A DNA stretch of 63,586 nt from Pontimicrobium aquaticum (GTDB lineage: Bacteria; Bacteroidota; Bacteroidia; Flavobacteriales; Flavobacteriaceae): the NCBI RefSeq assembly GCF_005047595.1, contig NZ_SUPL01000010.1:1-63586 (forward strand). Direction: 5' to 3'. This document shows positions 36,997 through 47,419 of the stretch, piece after piece. Both the position numbers and the translations under genes were made by a program. Below the pieces are notes generated by a model that saw only the letters and a list, made by a program, of their open reading frames with translations, was not told the origin of the DNA and searched no databases. Within the stretch, counting starts at the first letter, position 1. Every line of letters starts with the position of its first letter.

Positions 36997-38244
36997 TTAG
37001 TTGTTATCAACCATAATTGTAATCTTAATCATATCTGATATACTTGGAATACTAGCTGTATTATTCTCAACAACTACGTTTCCGTTTTCATCAGCACCTG
37101 TATCTGGACCTGATTGTCTAGGTGCTTGATTGTTTCCTGCGCCTACATACTCATCTGTTTCTGTACCAACATCTAATAATTGAGCTAAATTTGTAACATT
37201 GCCTGACACAGGAATTCCATTGTTAAATAATGAAATTTCGTCCAAAGCAATTACCCAGTCATTAGATTGAACTAGCATAAGTGCGATTGAAAGTGCATCT
37301 CCATTAGCAGCGTTAAAACTAAAAGAATAAGATTGACCTGGGAATATTGGACCAGGAGCTGATGCTCCATCTGGTGTATTATAAACATTAGTGAAACCAG
37401 AAACGTTCCCATCTTCTCCTAAGGCTTCCATTTCGGCTGAAGCACTACTACCAATTGTAAATAAAGTATTTTGACCAATATTATAAGCACCAGGTGCAAA
37501 TGGCGACACTAAACCAGTATTTAAATCTAGATTATCAACTAACTCTGTATTAGCCCCATCTTCTGCTAGTCCTTCTAAACCTGAAGTCGCTACAGTATTT
37601 TCTTCAAAAATTGGTTTTTCACCATTACCGTGTATTGCCCATGCACCTGGAGCTAATGGCGTTGGTAAGACCGAAGACCCAGAAATATTTGAAAGAGTAA
37701 GTGTGAACTCTGTTCCGCCATCGTGAGCCAAACTTATGTTAATAACAGATTCGTTACTTGGATATACAAAACCATCACCAACATTAGAAACCAATCTTAC
37801 GGTTCCATTTTCATCTATACCAGTGTTTGCTCCTGATTGTCTTGGAGCTTGATTTTCGCCTATACCAGGCTCTTCATTAACTTCGGTACCAGCATCCCAA
37901 AGATTAAACATGCTTGTAATATCTCCTGTTAAAGCTACTCCTTCTTGATCGTATAATGGAATTCCCATATCTGATGGAGCATAAAATAAATCGTTGGATT
38001 GTACAAACATTGTTGCTAATTGAAGAAAATGCCCTTTACCTGCATTGAAGGTAATAGTTTCGCTTTCGCCTGGTGATATAAATCCGGTACTTCCAGAATT
38101 AAAATTTCCTTTAGGCTGGAAAACATTTTCGATTAAAACGGTAAAATTAGATTCGTTAATTACAAATCCCGAATCATTATCATCATCGCTACAGGAAGCG
38201 AATAAAAGTACTGTGGCCAAAAGACCAAAAATTAATTTTTTCAT
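36997..38244 (-). CDS. Lipoprotein with two tandem spondin_N-like domains
   Basis: A 415-aa lipoprotein: signal MKKLIFGLLATVLLFASCSD with lipobox Cys at residue 18. Two internal repeats follow (about 33-200 and 225-400). Each contains a variant of SFNxxxGxxLxxAxMxVQSND, a V(S/T)N or TSM block, and a nearly identical NQAPRQSGxxTGxDENG segment. This pattern fits the spondin_N family of extracellular matrix proteins. Surface-exposed, function unknown. A striking inverted repeat lies upstream. Confidence 0.82.
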   Translation of the reverse strand: MKKLIFGLLATVLLFASCSDDDNDSGFVINESNFTVLIENVFQPKGNFNSGSTGFISPGESETITFNAGKGHFLQLATMFVQSNDLFYAPSDMGIPLYDQEGVALTGDITSMFNLWDAGTEVNEEPGIGENQAPRQSGANTGIDENGTVRLVSNVGDGFVYPSNESVINISLAHDGGTEFTLTLSNISGSSVLPTPLAPGAWAIHGNGEKPIFEENTVATSGLEGLAEDGANTELVDNLDLNTGLVSPFAPGAYNIGQNTLFTIGSSASAEMEALGEDGNVSGFTNVYNTPDGASAPGPIFPGQSYSFSFNAANGDALSIALMLVQSNDWVIALDEISLFNNGIPVSGNVTNLAQLLDVGTETDEYVGAGNNQAPRQSGPDTGADENGNVVVENNTASIPSISDMIKITIMVDNN

Positions 38245-38289
38245 AGTTTTTTTATTTTATTTTATTCTGCAAATGTCTTTATACAAAAC

Positions 38290-38319
38290 CTAACATAATG
38301 TTAGCTACCTAACATTATG
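38290..38319. promoter_or_regulatory. Palindromic operator-like repeats upstream of the spondin-domain gene
   Basis: The heptamer CTAACAT occurs as CTAACAT-A-ATGTTAG (38290-38304) and again at 38309-38315. In addition CATAATGTTAG (38294-38304) and CTAACATTATG (38309-38319) form a perfect 11-bp inverted repeat. No T-run follows on either strand, so it is not a standard terminator. It sits about 46-75 bases upstream of the spondin-domain start and just past the end of the Crp/Fnr gene. Confidence 0.5.
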
Positions 38320-38335
38320 AAAAAAAATAAAAAAA

Positions 38336-39007
38336 TTAAGCCGATGTTTTTAAAATACGAATCTCTTTTCGGTTAAAATCTATATACTTTTCCTCTTTTA
38401 ATTCGTTTAAAAGTATATTAAGAGTGGGTCTTGAAGTACCTATTAATGACGCAATATCCTTTTGTGTATAAGGGTGTTTAATAACATGATCTCCTGTTTC
38501 TTGACAGTCGTAACCATAATCTGTACATAATTCATCTAAAAATTCTAAAAGCCTAGTTTTTGTGTCCTTAAACATCAACAACTGTAATCTACGTTCTAAT
38601 TTTTTAAATTTCAGACCTATAAACTTATAAACTTTAAAGCTAAAGGTTTGGTTATTTCTCATCAAATCGTGCATTGTTGTTACACCAATTGGACATATAG
38701 ATGTTGAATTATCAATTGATTGTGCAAACTCATCTCTAACACTATCTCCTAAAATTGCCTTTTCGCCAAATAGATCGCCCCTTGATAAAATGGCTTTAAC
38801 AATTTCGTCCCCATTTTCATTGTAATACCCTATTTTGACTTTTCCTTTTTCAATAAGATATACTTTGTTAGCCGAATCTGTTTCAAAATAGATATAATCT
38901 TTTTTTTTATAGGCATCAAAATCGTGACCTTTTTTATATGTTTTAAATTTATGAGGACAAAGCACCTTAAACAGATCCACATCGTCAAAGAACCATAATG
39001 ATTTCAC
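38336..39007 (-). CDS. Crp/Fnr-family transcriptional regulator
   Basis: A 223-aa regulator: N-terminal cyclic-nucleotide-type barrel (KVYLIEKGKVKIGYYNENGD, GDLFGEKAILGD), dimer helix, and C-terminal winged helix YTQKDIASLIGTSRPTLNIL. There is no Fnr-type Cys cluster and the canonical cAMP-binding RxS is not evident, so its ligand is unknown. It may act on the palindromes at 38290-38319 (inference). Confidence 0.9.
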   Translation of the reverse strand: MKSLWFFDDVDLFKVLCPHKFKTYKKGHDFDAYKKKDYIYFETDSANKVYLIEKGKVKIGYYNENGDEIVKAILSRGDLFGEKAILGDSVRDEFAQSIDNSTSICPIGVTTMHDLMRNNQTFSFKVYKFIGLKFKKLERRLQLLMFKDTKTRLLEFLDELCTDYGYDCQETGDHVIKHPYTQKDIASLIGTSRPTLNILLNELKEEKYIDFNRKEIRILKTSA

Positions 39008-39077
39008 TAGAAAATATTTTAAATTAGACTACGCCTAAAAAGTCGATTTAAATGGATGTTACTTACATTATTAACAC

Positions 39078-39112
39078 AAAAAAGCTCTTAATTTCTTAAG
39101 AGCTTTTTTATA
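39078..39112 (-). terminator. Terminator of acnA (two-way)
   Basis: A stem of GCTCTTAA (39084-39091) with TTAAGAGC (39096-39103), flanked by A-run and T-run, allows termination in both directions. It lies 19 bases past the acnA stop. Confidence 0.85.
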
Positions 39113-39127
39113 TAATTTAGCTATAAT

Positions 39128-41398
39128 TTAGCTTGCGTTTTCTTTCTTTATTAAGTTTAATGCCGACCCTTCGTTATACCAATCGATTTGAGATTGATTA
39201 TACGTATGGTTTAATTTGATAACATCTTTACTGCCATTAGCATGTACTATTTCTAACGTTAGTTGTTTGTTAGGCGCAAATTCGTTTAAATCTAAAAAGT
39301 TAAATGTATCGTCTTCTTGTATTAAATCGTAGTCATTCTCGTTAGCAAAAGTCAATCCTAACATACCTTGCTTTTTAAGATTTGTTTCGTGGATACGTGC
39401 AAACGATTTTACTATAACAGCAGCAACACCTAGATGGCGAGGTTGCATAGCAGCATGTTCACGAGAAGATCCTTCACCGTAGTTATGGTCTCCTACAACT
39501 ATAGATTTTATCCCAGCAGCTTTATAAGCCCTAGCAGTATCAGGAACTCCACCGTACTCTCCTGTTAATTGATTTTTAACAAAGTTTGTCTTTTTATTAA
39601 ATGCGTTTACTGCACCAATTAAAGTATTATTAGCAATATTATCTAAATGTCCACGGAAACGTAACCAAGGCCCAGCCATTGAAATATGGTCGGTAGTACA
39701 CTTTCCAAATGCTTTAATTAATAGTTTAGCTCCGTTTATTGAGTCACCAATTGGTGTAAAAGGCGTTAATAACTGTAACCTTTCTGAGTCTGTAGCTACA
39801 TTAACTTCTACATTGCTTCCATCTTCCATTGGTGCCAAATAACCATTATCATCAACGTCGAAACCTTTAGGTGGTAATTCCCAACCTGTTGGTTCATCTA
39901 ACATTACTTCTTCCCCATTTTCATTAATTAGGGTATCTGTCATAGGGTTAAAATCTAGACGACCTGCAATTGCAATAGCAGCTGTTATTTCTGGTGATGC
40001 CACAAATGCATGGGTATTTGGATTACCATCTGCACGTTTAGCAAAGTTTCTGTTAAATGAATGAACAATACTGTTTTTAGGTGCATTTTTAGGGTCTTCA
40101 TAACGTGCCCATTGGCCTATACATGGTCCACATGCATTCGTGAAGATTTTAGCGTCTAATTTTTCAAATATCTCTAAGATTCCATCTCTTTCTGTTGTAT
40201 ATCTTACCATTTCAGAACCTGGATTAATTCCAAATTCTGCTTTAGTTTTTAAACCTTTATCCAAAGCTTGTTGTGCTACAGATGAAGCACGAGATAAATC
40301 TTCATAAGATGAATTTGTACAAGATCCTATCAATCCCCATTCTACTTTTAATGGCCAATCATTAGCTTTTGCCTTTTCATTCATTCTAGAACCAACTTGA
40401 GTAGATAAATCTGGAGTAAATGGTCCGTTTAATAATGGTCCTAGTTCAGATAAGTTAATGTCAATCACTTGATCGAAATACTGCTCAGGGTTAGCGTACA
40501 CTTCTGCATCTGCAGTTAGATATTCTTTAACAGCATTTGCTGCATCAGCAACATCAGGTCTGTCAGTTGCACGTAAATAACGTTCCATAGATTCGTCATA
40601 TCCAAACGTAGATGTTGTTGCTCCAATTTCGGCTCCCATATTACAAATAGTGCCTTTACCAGTACAAGACATAGCTGTTGCACCTGGTCCAAAATATTCT
40701 ACAATTGCTCCAGTTCCTCCTTTAACAGTTAAAATATCTGCAACTTTCAAAATCACATCTTTAGGTGCAGTCCATCCAGATAATTTTCCTGTTAATCTTA
40801 CACCAATTAATTTAGGAAATTTCAATTCCCATGCCATTCCAGCCATAACATCAACAGCATCTGCTCCTCCAACGCCTATAGCAACCATTCCTAGTCCACC
40901 AGCATTTACTGTATGTGAATCGGTTCCAATCATCATTCCTCCTGGAAATGCATAATTTTCTAATACTACTTGATGAATAATTCCTGCTCCTGGTTTCCAG
41001 AAACCAATACCATATTTATTTGATACAGACTCCAAAAAATTAAACACCTCATTACTAGTATTCATTGCATGTTGCAAATCTGAAGATGCTCCGTTTTTTG
41101 CTTGAATTAGATGGTCACAATGAACTGTAGTAGGCACAGAAACTTTGTTTTTTCCTGCCTGCATAAATTGTAATAATGCCATTTGAGCTGTTGCGTCTTG
41201 ACATGCAACTCTATCTGGTGCAAAATTGACATAATCTTTTCCTCTTTCAAATGCTTTTGTAGGATTTCCATCCCATAGATGAGAGTATAATATTTTTTCA
41301 GAAAGGGTTAATGGTTTACCAACTATTTCACGAGCTTTATCAACACGTTCTGCTATTTGGCTATACACCTTTTTTATCATATCAATATCAAATGCCAT
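39128..41398 (-). CDS. acnA: Aconitate hydratase
   Basis: A 756-aa [4Fe-4S] enzyme that isomerises citrate to isocitrate. Cluster cysteines are seen in [10 protein letters not shown] and [23 protein letters not shown] and [20 protein letters not shown] form the swivel domain signature. The sequence is of the mitochondrial-like type common in Bacteroidota, so the symbol acnA is generic. Monocistronic by spacing. Confidence 0.95.
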   Translation of the reverse strand: MAFDIDMIKKVYSQIAERVDKAREIVGKPLTLSEKILYSHLWDGNPTKAFERGKDYVNFAPDRVACQDATAQMALLQFMQAGKNKVSVPTTVHCDHLIQAKNGASSDLQHAMNTSNEVFNFLESVSNKYGIGFWKPGAGIIHQVVLENYAFPGGMMIGTDSHTVNAGGLGMVAIGVGGADAVDVMAGMAWELKFPKLIGVRLTGKLSGWTAPKDVILKVADILTVKGGTGAIVEYFGPGATAMSCTGKGTICNMGAEIGATTSTFGYDESMERYLRATDRPDVADAANAVKEYLTADAEVYANPEQYFDQVIDINLSELGPLLNGPFTPDLSTQVGSRMNEKAKANDWPLKVEWGLIGSCTNSSYEDLSRASSVAQQALDKGLKTKAEFGINPGSEMVRYTTERDGILEIFEKLDAKIFTNACGPCIGQWARYEDPKNAPKNSIVHSFNRNFAKRADGNPNTHAFVASPEITAAIAIAGRLDFNPMTDTLINENGEEVMLDEPTGWELPPKGFDVDDNGYLAPMEDGSNVEVNVATDSERLQLLTPFTPIGDSINGAKLLIKAFGKCTTDHISMAGPWLRFRGHLDNIANNTLIGAVNAFNKKTNFVKNQLTGEYGGVPDTARAYKAAGIKSIVVGDHNYGEGSSREHAAMQPRHLGVAAVIVKSFARIHETNLKKQGMLGLTFANENDYDLIQEDDTFNFLDLNEFAPNKQLTLEIVHANGSKDVIKLNHTYNQSQIDWYNEGSALNLIKKENAS

Positions 41399-41614
41399 AT
41401 AATTTGTATTTTAATTTTTAATCTATTTTACAATGACGCAAAAGTACAAAATATTAGTATATTTTAAAATATACACAACGAAATAGAGTAATTACTAAAT
41501 ATAATTCAAAAAAATAGATTTTTTTAATTAAATTTTTATTGAATCAATAATTTTGGTATTGAAAAAATAATAAATTAACAAAATTAAGGTGAGTGCTTAG
41601 GATAATAATTTGAG

Positions 41615-42568
41615 TTAAAACAGGCTTTTAATAATCTGTTCTTCGGTAATTCCTTCTGCCTCTGCTTTATAGTTTTTTATAATTCTATGGCGCAGAATAC
41701 TATTTGCCACAGCCTGAACATTCTCTATATCTGGCGAAAATTTTCCATTAATAGCAGCATGAGTTTTGGCTGCTAATATTAAATTTTGAGACGCTCTTGG
41801 TCCAGCTCCCCAATCAATATATTGTTTAACTAAATCTGGAGCAGTGTTGCTGTCTGGTCTTGTTTTACCTACCATACGTACAGCATATTCAATAACATTA
41901 TCTGCTACAGGAATGCGTCTTATAACATGTTGGAAGTCTATAATTTCCTTAGCTGAGAATAGCGAATTTACTGTAGCCATCTCATCAGTAGTGGTAGATT
42001 TTACTACTTGAACTTCTTCTTCAAATGAAGGGTATTTTAGGTTTACTGCAAACATAAAACGGTCTAATTGCGCTTCTGGTAATGGATATGTTCCTTCTTG
42101 CTCAATTGGGTTTTGTGTAGCTAGTACAAAATATGGTAGGTCTAATTTATAATGGTGTCCTGCAACTGTAACCGCACGTTCTTGCATGGCTTCTAATAAT
42201 GCTGCTTGGGTTTTAGGAGGTGTTCGGTTAATTTCATCTGCTAAAATAATATTAGCAAAAATTGGTCCTTTAATAAATTTAAAATGTCTGTCTTCATCTA
42301 GTATTTCACTACCAAGAATATCACTTGGCATTAAATCTGGTGTGAATTGAATACGTTTAAAATCTAAACCTAAAGCCTGTGCAATAGTATTTACCATTAA
42401 GGTCTTAGCTAGTCCTGGAACACCTATTAATAAGGAATGACCTCCAGAAAAAACCGATATTAATATTTGATCTACAACATCTTGTTGACCAACAATTACT
42501 TTAGCAATTTCATTTTTTAAATCCTTGTATCTAACTACAAGTTGTTCAATAGCAGCAACATCAGACAT
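41615..42568 (-). CDS. MoxR-family AAA+ ATPase
   Basis: A 317-aa ATPase: Walker A LIGVPGLAKT, Walker B IILADEINRTPPK, sensor ATQNPIEQEGTYPLPEAQLDRF. MoxR proteins act as chaperones for metalloenzyme or envelope-complex assembly, usually with VWA partners that are not seen here. It follows the surA-like gene by 3 bases, the last member of the periplasmic folding operon. Confidence 0.93.
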   Translation of the reverse strand: MSDVAAIEQLVVRYKDLKNEIAKVIVGQQDVVDQILISVFSGGHSLLIGVPGLAKTLMVNTIAQALGLDFKRIQFTPDLMPSDILGSEILDEDRHFKFIKGPIFANIILADEINRTPPKTQAALLEAMQERAVTVAGHHYKLDLPYFVLATQNPIEQEGTYPLPEAQLDRFMFAVNLKYPSFEEEVQVVKSTTTDEMATVNSLFSAKEIIDFQHVIRRIPVADNVIEYAVRMVGKTRPDSNTAPDLVKQYIDWGAGPRASQNLILAAKTHAAINGKFSPDIENVQAVANSILRHRIIKNYKAEAEGITEEQIIKSLF

Positions 42569-42571
42569 AAA

Positions 42572-44023
42572 TTAATTTTCTTCTTTTTTTAACCAATTAG
42601 CTTCAAAATTGCACTCACGATGTTCGCCATTAATTTTTATGTAAGTCTCCATAATTTTTTCTTTTTGCCACTTACCTATAACTTTTAATTGCTTATCGTA
42701 TAAAGCCAATTCTTTAATTTTAAGGTAATCTTTAGCAAAATCTGCTTCGTGCTCATCAATCCTATCGGTAACTGTTAGTATTTTAAACTTTACTTGATTT
42801 ACTAAATCACTCTCAGAATATACTGGGCTAACTTCTCCATTTTTTAAATCTTGTACTTGCACATAAAGCTCAGGATCTATTTTTGTGAGTGGAAATACAT
42901 AATCGCGTGTTTCAGGGTTTATTAACTGGCCCCCTTCAAACTTGGTTTCTTCTTCATCACTTACTTCTAAAGCAGCATCGGCAAACGCTATGTCTCCTGC
43001 TATAATTTTTTCTCTTACTTTTTCAATTTCTTCTTTTGCTTTTGCAATAGCATCGTTTGTTACTTTAGGTTTTAACAAAATGTGTCTTACATCGTATTCT
43101 TGACCTCTAATTTTTTCTAGTTGAATAATATGGTAACCATATTCTGTTTTAAATGGCTTTGAGATTTCACCTTCCTCTAGCGAAAATGCTACTTCTCTAA
43201 ACTCTTTAACCATTTGCGGGCGCTTCTTATTTAAGCTATATTTACCTCCATTACGTTTAGAGCCTTCATCTTCTGAATACAATACAGCCTTGGTCGTAAA
43301 GCTAGCTCCATTTTCTAACACGTCTGTTCTAAACTCATTTAATTGGTCAATTACTTTTTGTTCTTCTTCTGGTGTAGTTTCTGGTATTACCACTATTTGT
43401 GCTAAACGCAACTCAGTACCAATCATTGGTGGTTCTGCTTTTAACTCTCGGTTATAGAATTGTCTTACCTCTTCTGGTGTCACCTCAACTTCTTCAATTA
43501 CTTTTTGCTGCATCATTTGCACCATTCTCTGGTCTCTATTAGCTGCAAACATTTCATCACGTAATTCTTGTTCAGAATCTTTTTTATAAAATGCCAGTAA
43601 TTTTTCCATACTACCAATTTGTTGAACAAATGCATTTAATTGCTGATCTACATTTAAACTTATTTCGGCATCATTAATTACAATACTATCTTGTATAGAG
43701 TGATGCATGTATAGTTTTTCTTCGAGTAATGATCCAAAAATTTCACATCTGGTTTGACCTTCTAACGATTGTCCTGCAGCTCTTGCTTGTTCTATACGCT
43801 TATCAATATCAGAATCTAATACAACATAATCGCCTATTACAGCAGCTACTCCATCTAATTTGATACGCTGTGAAGGATCAATATTTTTTTCAACTTTTTT
43901 CTCCTCCTGCTTTTCTTCAATAATTTCTTGCGCCATTGTTGTAAACGACGATAGCATTAATATGCTTAATACAAAATATTTCACTTTAGTTAAAAATTTC
44001 AAATTGTTTGTTTTTAATTGCAT
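42572..44023 (-). CDS. SurA-like periplasmic peptidyl-prolyl isomerase
   Basis: A 483-aa exported chaperone with signal region ending FTTMAQ (about residue 32), a SurA N-domain (KLDGVAAVIGDYVVLDSDID), and two parvulin domains (about 200-300, LRLAQIVVIPETTPEEE, and 305-410, YDVRHILLKPKVTND). Assists beta-barrel protein folding. Its start overlaps the upstream lipoprotein gene by 38 bases; an internal start further in cannot be excluded. Confidence 0.88.
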   Translation of the reverse strand: MQLKTNNLKFLTKVKYFVLSILMLSSFTTMAQEIIEEKQEEKKVEKNIDPSQRIKLDGVAAVIGDYVVLDSDIDKRIEQARAAGQSLEGQTRCEIFGSLLEEKLYMHHSIQDSIVINDAEISLNVDQQLNAFVQQIGSMEKLLAFYKKDSEQELRDEMFAANRDQRMVQMMQQKVIEEVEVTPEEVRQFYNRELKAEPPMIGTELRLAQIVVIPETTPEEEQKVIDQLNEFRTDVLENGASFTTKAVLYSEDEGSKRNGGKYSLNKKRPQMVKEFREVAFSLEEGEISKPFKTEYGYHIIQLEKIRGQEYDVRHILLKPKVTNDAIAKAKEEIEKVREKIIAGDIAFADAALEVSDEEETKFEGGQLINPETRDYVFPLTKIDPELYVQVQDLKNGEVSPVYSESDLVNQVKFKILTVTDRIDEHEADFAKDYLKIKELALYDKQLKVIGKWQKEKIMETYIKINGEHRECNFEANWLKKEEN

Positions 44024-44843
44024 CCTTTGTGATGTCTTTTTCTAATTCTTTAATAAACTCTAACTTTCGTTTATTGATAACGATTTGCTTAATTGTTGGC
44101 ATTACAAATTCTATTGGTGCGTTTTCGTTACGCAACAGCACATTATTTGTATGCATCAAATATAAACCTAATGAATCTTTGAGCTGTATAAAATTAGATT
44201 TTTTTAACAGTTCTTTTTTATTTTCTGCATTTATTGCAGGAATTTTTAAAATTGCTTGATTTGCTCTTATCCAGATGGAGTCGTTTAACGAATAGGATTT
44301 AAACTGAATAGCTATAGAATCTAACACTTTTTTGTCTTCATCGTTAAATCGTTTAAATCGTTTTTCAATATCGCTAAGATTAGCAATGTTTTCGTTTATA
44401 TTTATGTATCTAAACTTGATGAGTTCTTCATTAAGCTTAAAGGTTTCTTGGTTTCTTTGGTAAACATCTTTAGCTTCTTGTTGAGATACAGTGGTATCTA
44501 TACTACGAGCTACTAAAGCTTCTAAATATGCTTTAATAAACAAATCGTTTTTATACTGCTCAATTAAATCATTAAATTCTTCTTGCTTGTCCTGAGATAA
44601 ATTTAATCGTGCTCCATCCATTAACAATTGTTGAGTTGCCCAATTATTTATATAGTTGTTTACACGCAGTGTACTGTCTGCCTTAGATGTTGTTTCTGTT
44701 ATAAGGTTTTCTATATCACTTTTATACAAGTAAGTATCATTAACTCTTGCTACTGCATCTTCTTCTTGAGGTTTTTTTAAAAAGTCGCAAGAAGCTAAAA
44801 ATACAATCAATAAAAAGGGTAATATGATAGTTTTACTTCGCAA
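43986..44843 (-). CDS. PPIase-associated lipoprotein (SurA N-domain-like), TTG start
   Basis: A 285-aa lipoprotein with signal FLLIVFLASC (lipobox Cys near residue 19), then AVARVNDTYLYKSDIE resembling the SurA N-terminal domain, but no clear parvulin core. The start is TTG at 44843: the codon before it in the same frame is the TAA stop of the ppiC gene, and no ATG precedes the signal peptide. It is the middle gene of ppiC-lipoprotein-surA-moxR. Confidence 0.8.
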   Translation of the reverse strand: MRSKTIILPFLLIVFLASCDFLKKPQEEDAVARVNDTYLYKSDIENLITETTSKADSTLRVNNYINNWATQQLLMDGARLNLSQDKQEEFNDLIEQYKNDLFIKAYLEALVARSIDTTVSQQEAKDVYQRNQETFKLNEELIKFRYININENIANLSDIEKRFKRFNDEDKKVLDSIAIQFKSYSLNDSIWIRANQAILKIPAINAENKKELLKKSNFIQLKDSLGLYLMHTNNVLLRNENAPIEFVMPTIKQIVINKRKLEFIKELEKDITKDAIKNKQFEIFN

Positions 44844-46787
44844 TTAATTGATAATTTGTTCTTTAATATTTTGTAATGCTTGTTGGTTGATAGTGACTTT
44901 ATACTTACGTTTTAAATTATCAATCCAGTTTTTTTCTAATTCTTGTTGATAATCATTAATGATTACACCTCTTACCTCATCTAAGGGTTTATAAGATTCT
45001 GGAATTAATTTAGAAACTTTCACCAAATAATAAGCATTGTTTTGATAGTAAACTTTAGAAACTCCTTCTTTAAACTCAAAATTAGTAGGTAATGCTTGAT
45101 GGTTTGCTGCAAAAATTCCAGAAGTAACTATCACGTTTTGCTCTCCATTACCATTTAATGCTTGTTTAATCTCCTCAACAGGTTTATCATCTTTAAACAT
45201 TTGTCGCACTTTTTCGATGTCTTTTTCTTTAGATGTTGTTGCAACAGCAGCCTCTACTCTAGTTTTCCATTTATAGTTTTCTTTGTTTTTATTGTAAAAC
45301 GATTCAATTCCTAGGGTGTCACTTTTTGCTGCATCCCAAATTTTAGTTTCCATTAAATCGAATAATAACAAACCTTCTCTATATTCATTTAAAATTTGAG
45401 CAAATTCTTCGTTTACGTTTTCAAGGTTATCTTCATGATAACTTAAAACACATGTATTTAAAAAACTTTCGTAAGCATCATCAACTATTTGCTCGAAGGA
45501 TTTTCCTTTAACATCTCCTTTTTGTTGTGAACGCAATACACTCGCAAAATCTTTATAGTTCCAATTTTTGTTACCTATTGTTAAAATAGTTTTTTCCTTA
45601 CTAAAGCCTTCTGGAAGTTGCCATTTTCTATTGTAAAAATCATCATTTAAAATAGAAATAAAATAGGCTCTAGCAGTATTTTCATTACTTACATTATACT
45701 GTTTTTTAAGTTTATTTTGCATAGACGTATTAATAAGTTTTGAACGCGAATCTCTACTTACTTTATTTTCTAACTCGTAACGCATATCTTCAAAACTTCC
45801 AACAGGTTTAATGCTATAACGTTTTACAATATGCCAACCATATTCCGATTGAAAAGGCTTAGAGATTGCTCCATCTTCTTGTATACCAAAAGCGGTGTCT
45901 TCAAAAACCGTCGAACTTAGTTGTCCACTAGTAAAAGGTGCCAGCTTACCTCCTTTGCTTGCTGAACTTCTATCTTCTGAAAATTGTTTTGCTAACGATT
46001 CAAATTCTTGGCCTTGTTCTAAAAGCTTATATATTTCTTTAATTCTAGTTTCTGGATCTTCGGTTGTTTCCTTGTTATTATTTGAAATCATGATATGTCC
46101 AGCTGTTATTTCACCTCTAGATTTACGTTTATCAAACACTTTAACGATATGATAACCAAATTGCGTTCTAAAGGGCATTGACACTTCTCCAACAGACGTT
46201 TTATATGCTTCGTTTTCAAAATCATATACCATTTTAAAAACAGAAAAATAACCTAAATCTTCAACCAAAATAGTATTACCATTATGAAGCTCTTTTTGCA
46301 GGCTATTAAAATCTTCGTTTTTAAAACGTTCTCTTAAATCTATAAGTCTATTGTAAACTTCTACAGTATCCTTATTTGAAGGTTCTAGTCGAAATAAAAT
46401 ATGTTTAGCATTAATATCGTAATTAGCTCTACTATAAGCCTCTTTTACTAAGGCTTCAGTAACCTCATTATCGACAAGGTAATTTTTAGCTAGCTGCTTC
46501 TTATACCCTTCTAGTTCTCTAATATATTGAGGTTTTTTATGAAAATCTAAAGCTCTAGCTTCAACAAGCTTTAATTTATAGTTAATGAATAGTGTTAAGT
46601 ACTGATCGATGTCTTTTTGTGACTCATCTTTAACTAAATCCAAATTTTTTTTATAAACTCTCACAAATTCTGATGCAGGCACAGGGTTATTGTCCACTGT
46701 AAACAACACATCTTTATTGTTTGATTGAGCAGAAATAAAAAAAGAAAAAAAGAAAAAAACACATGTCGAATATATATATGTTTTCAT
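44844..46787 (-). CDS. PpiC-type periplasmic peptidyl-prolyl isomerase
   Basis: A 647-aa exported protein with signal MKTYIYSTCVFFFFSFFISA, a SurA N-domain (VDNNPVPASEFVRVYKKN) and two parvulin domains (about 120-225 NAKHILFRLEPSNKD, 225-330 GEITAGHIMIS). C-terminal region (about 400-647) is less clear. Start set at ATG 46787 for the signal peptide; the longer 46844 start adds unlikely residues. The stop TAA abuts the TTG start of the next gene. Confidence 0.88.
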   Translation of the reverse strand: MKTYIYSTCVFFFFSFFISAQSNNKDVLFTVDNNPVPASEFVRVYKKNLDLVKDESQKDIDQYLTLFINYKLKLVEARALDFHKKPQYIRELEGYKKQLAKNYLVDNEVTEALVKEAYSRANYDINAKHILFRLEPSNKDTVEVYNRLIDLRERFKNEDFNSLQKELHNGNTILVEDLGYFSVFKMVYDFENEAYKTSVGEVSMPFRTQFGYHIVKVFDKRKSRGEITAGHIMISNNNKETTEDPETRIKEIYKLLEQGQEFESLAKQFSEDRSSASKGGKLAPFTSGQLSSTVFEDTAFGIQEDGAISKPFQSEYGWHIVKRYSIKPVGSFEDMRYELENKVSRDSRSKLINTSMQNKLKKQYNVSNENTARAYFISILNDDFYNRKWQLPEGFSKEKTILTIGNKNWNYKDFASVLRSQQKGDVKGKSFEQIVDDAYESFLNTCVLSYHEDNLENVNEEFAQILNEYREGLLLFDLMETKIWDAAKSDTLGIESFYNKNKENYKWKTRVEAAVATTSKEKDIEKVRQMFKDDKPVEEIKQALNGNGEQNVIVTSGIFAANHQALPTNFEFKEGVSKVYYQNNAYYLVKVSKLIPESYKPLDEVRGVIINDYQQELEKNWIDNLKRKYKVTINQQALQNIKEQIIN

Positions 46788-46946
46788 AAGATATGGGCTT
46801 TTATTGAATTGTAGCAAAAATAATATATTTAAAGGATTAAACAAGTACTACCTTAACGACAACAAACTAGTATTAGTGCTTATAAACTATATTATTTTTA
46901 TTTATAAAAAATGTAGTCTATCTTTAAAAGCATAAACTTTATAAAA

Positions 46947-47405
46947 ATGAAATATTCAGTAGAAGTTACAATAGAGAAACCCCGAAATGAAGTCATAAAA
47001 AAATTGGATAATGTAGATAATATGAAGCATTGGCAAAAGGGTTTAGCTTCTAGCGAGCATATTTCAGGTACTCCTGGTGAAGTTGGCGCAAAAATGCGAT
47101 TAAACTACAAAATGGGGAAACGTAACTTAACACTCATTGAAACTATCACCAAACGCAACCTACCAAACGAATTTAATGGTACTTACACTGCAAAAGGTAT
47201 GCACAACATTCAAGAAAACTATTTTGAAGAAACCTCTGAAGGGAATACCAAATGGATATCCAATTGCGAATTTCAGCCATCTAGCTTCATGATGAAAGTC
47301 ATGGTGTTTTTAATGCCTGGAGCGTTTAAAAAACAGTCTAAGCAATACATGATAGATTTCAAAAATTTTGTCGAAAAAGGTGTTTCTGTTGCAGAAGAAA
47401 AATGA
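46947..47405 (+). CDS. SRPBCC-fold protein
   Basis: A 152-aa protein: KYSVEVTIEKPRNEVIKKLD start, central NYKMGKRNLTLIETI and C-terminal WISNCEFQPSSFMMKV helix, typical of the START/SRPBCC ligand-binding fold. It probably binds a lipid-like or hydrophobic ligand. Its TGA overlaps an ATG of the fucosidase frame at 47402. Confidence 0.8.
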   Translation: MKYSVEVTIEKPRNEVIKKLDNVDNMKHWQKGLASSEHISGTPGEVGAKMRLNYKMGKRNLTLIETITKRNLPNEFNGTYTAKGMHNIQENYFEETSEGNTKWISNCEFQPSSFMMKVMVFLMPGAFKKQSKQYMIDFKNFVEKGVSVAEEK

Positions 47406-47419
47406 ACTGTAATTTTAAT

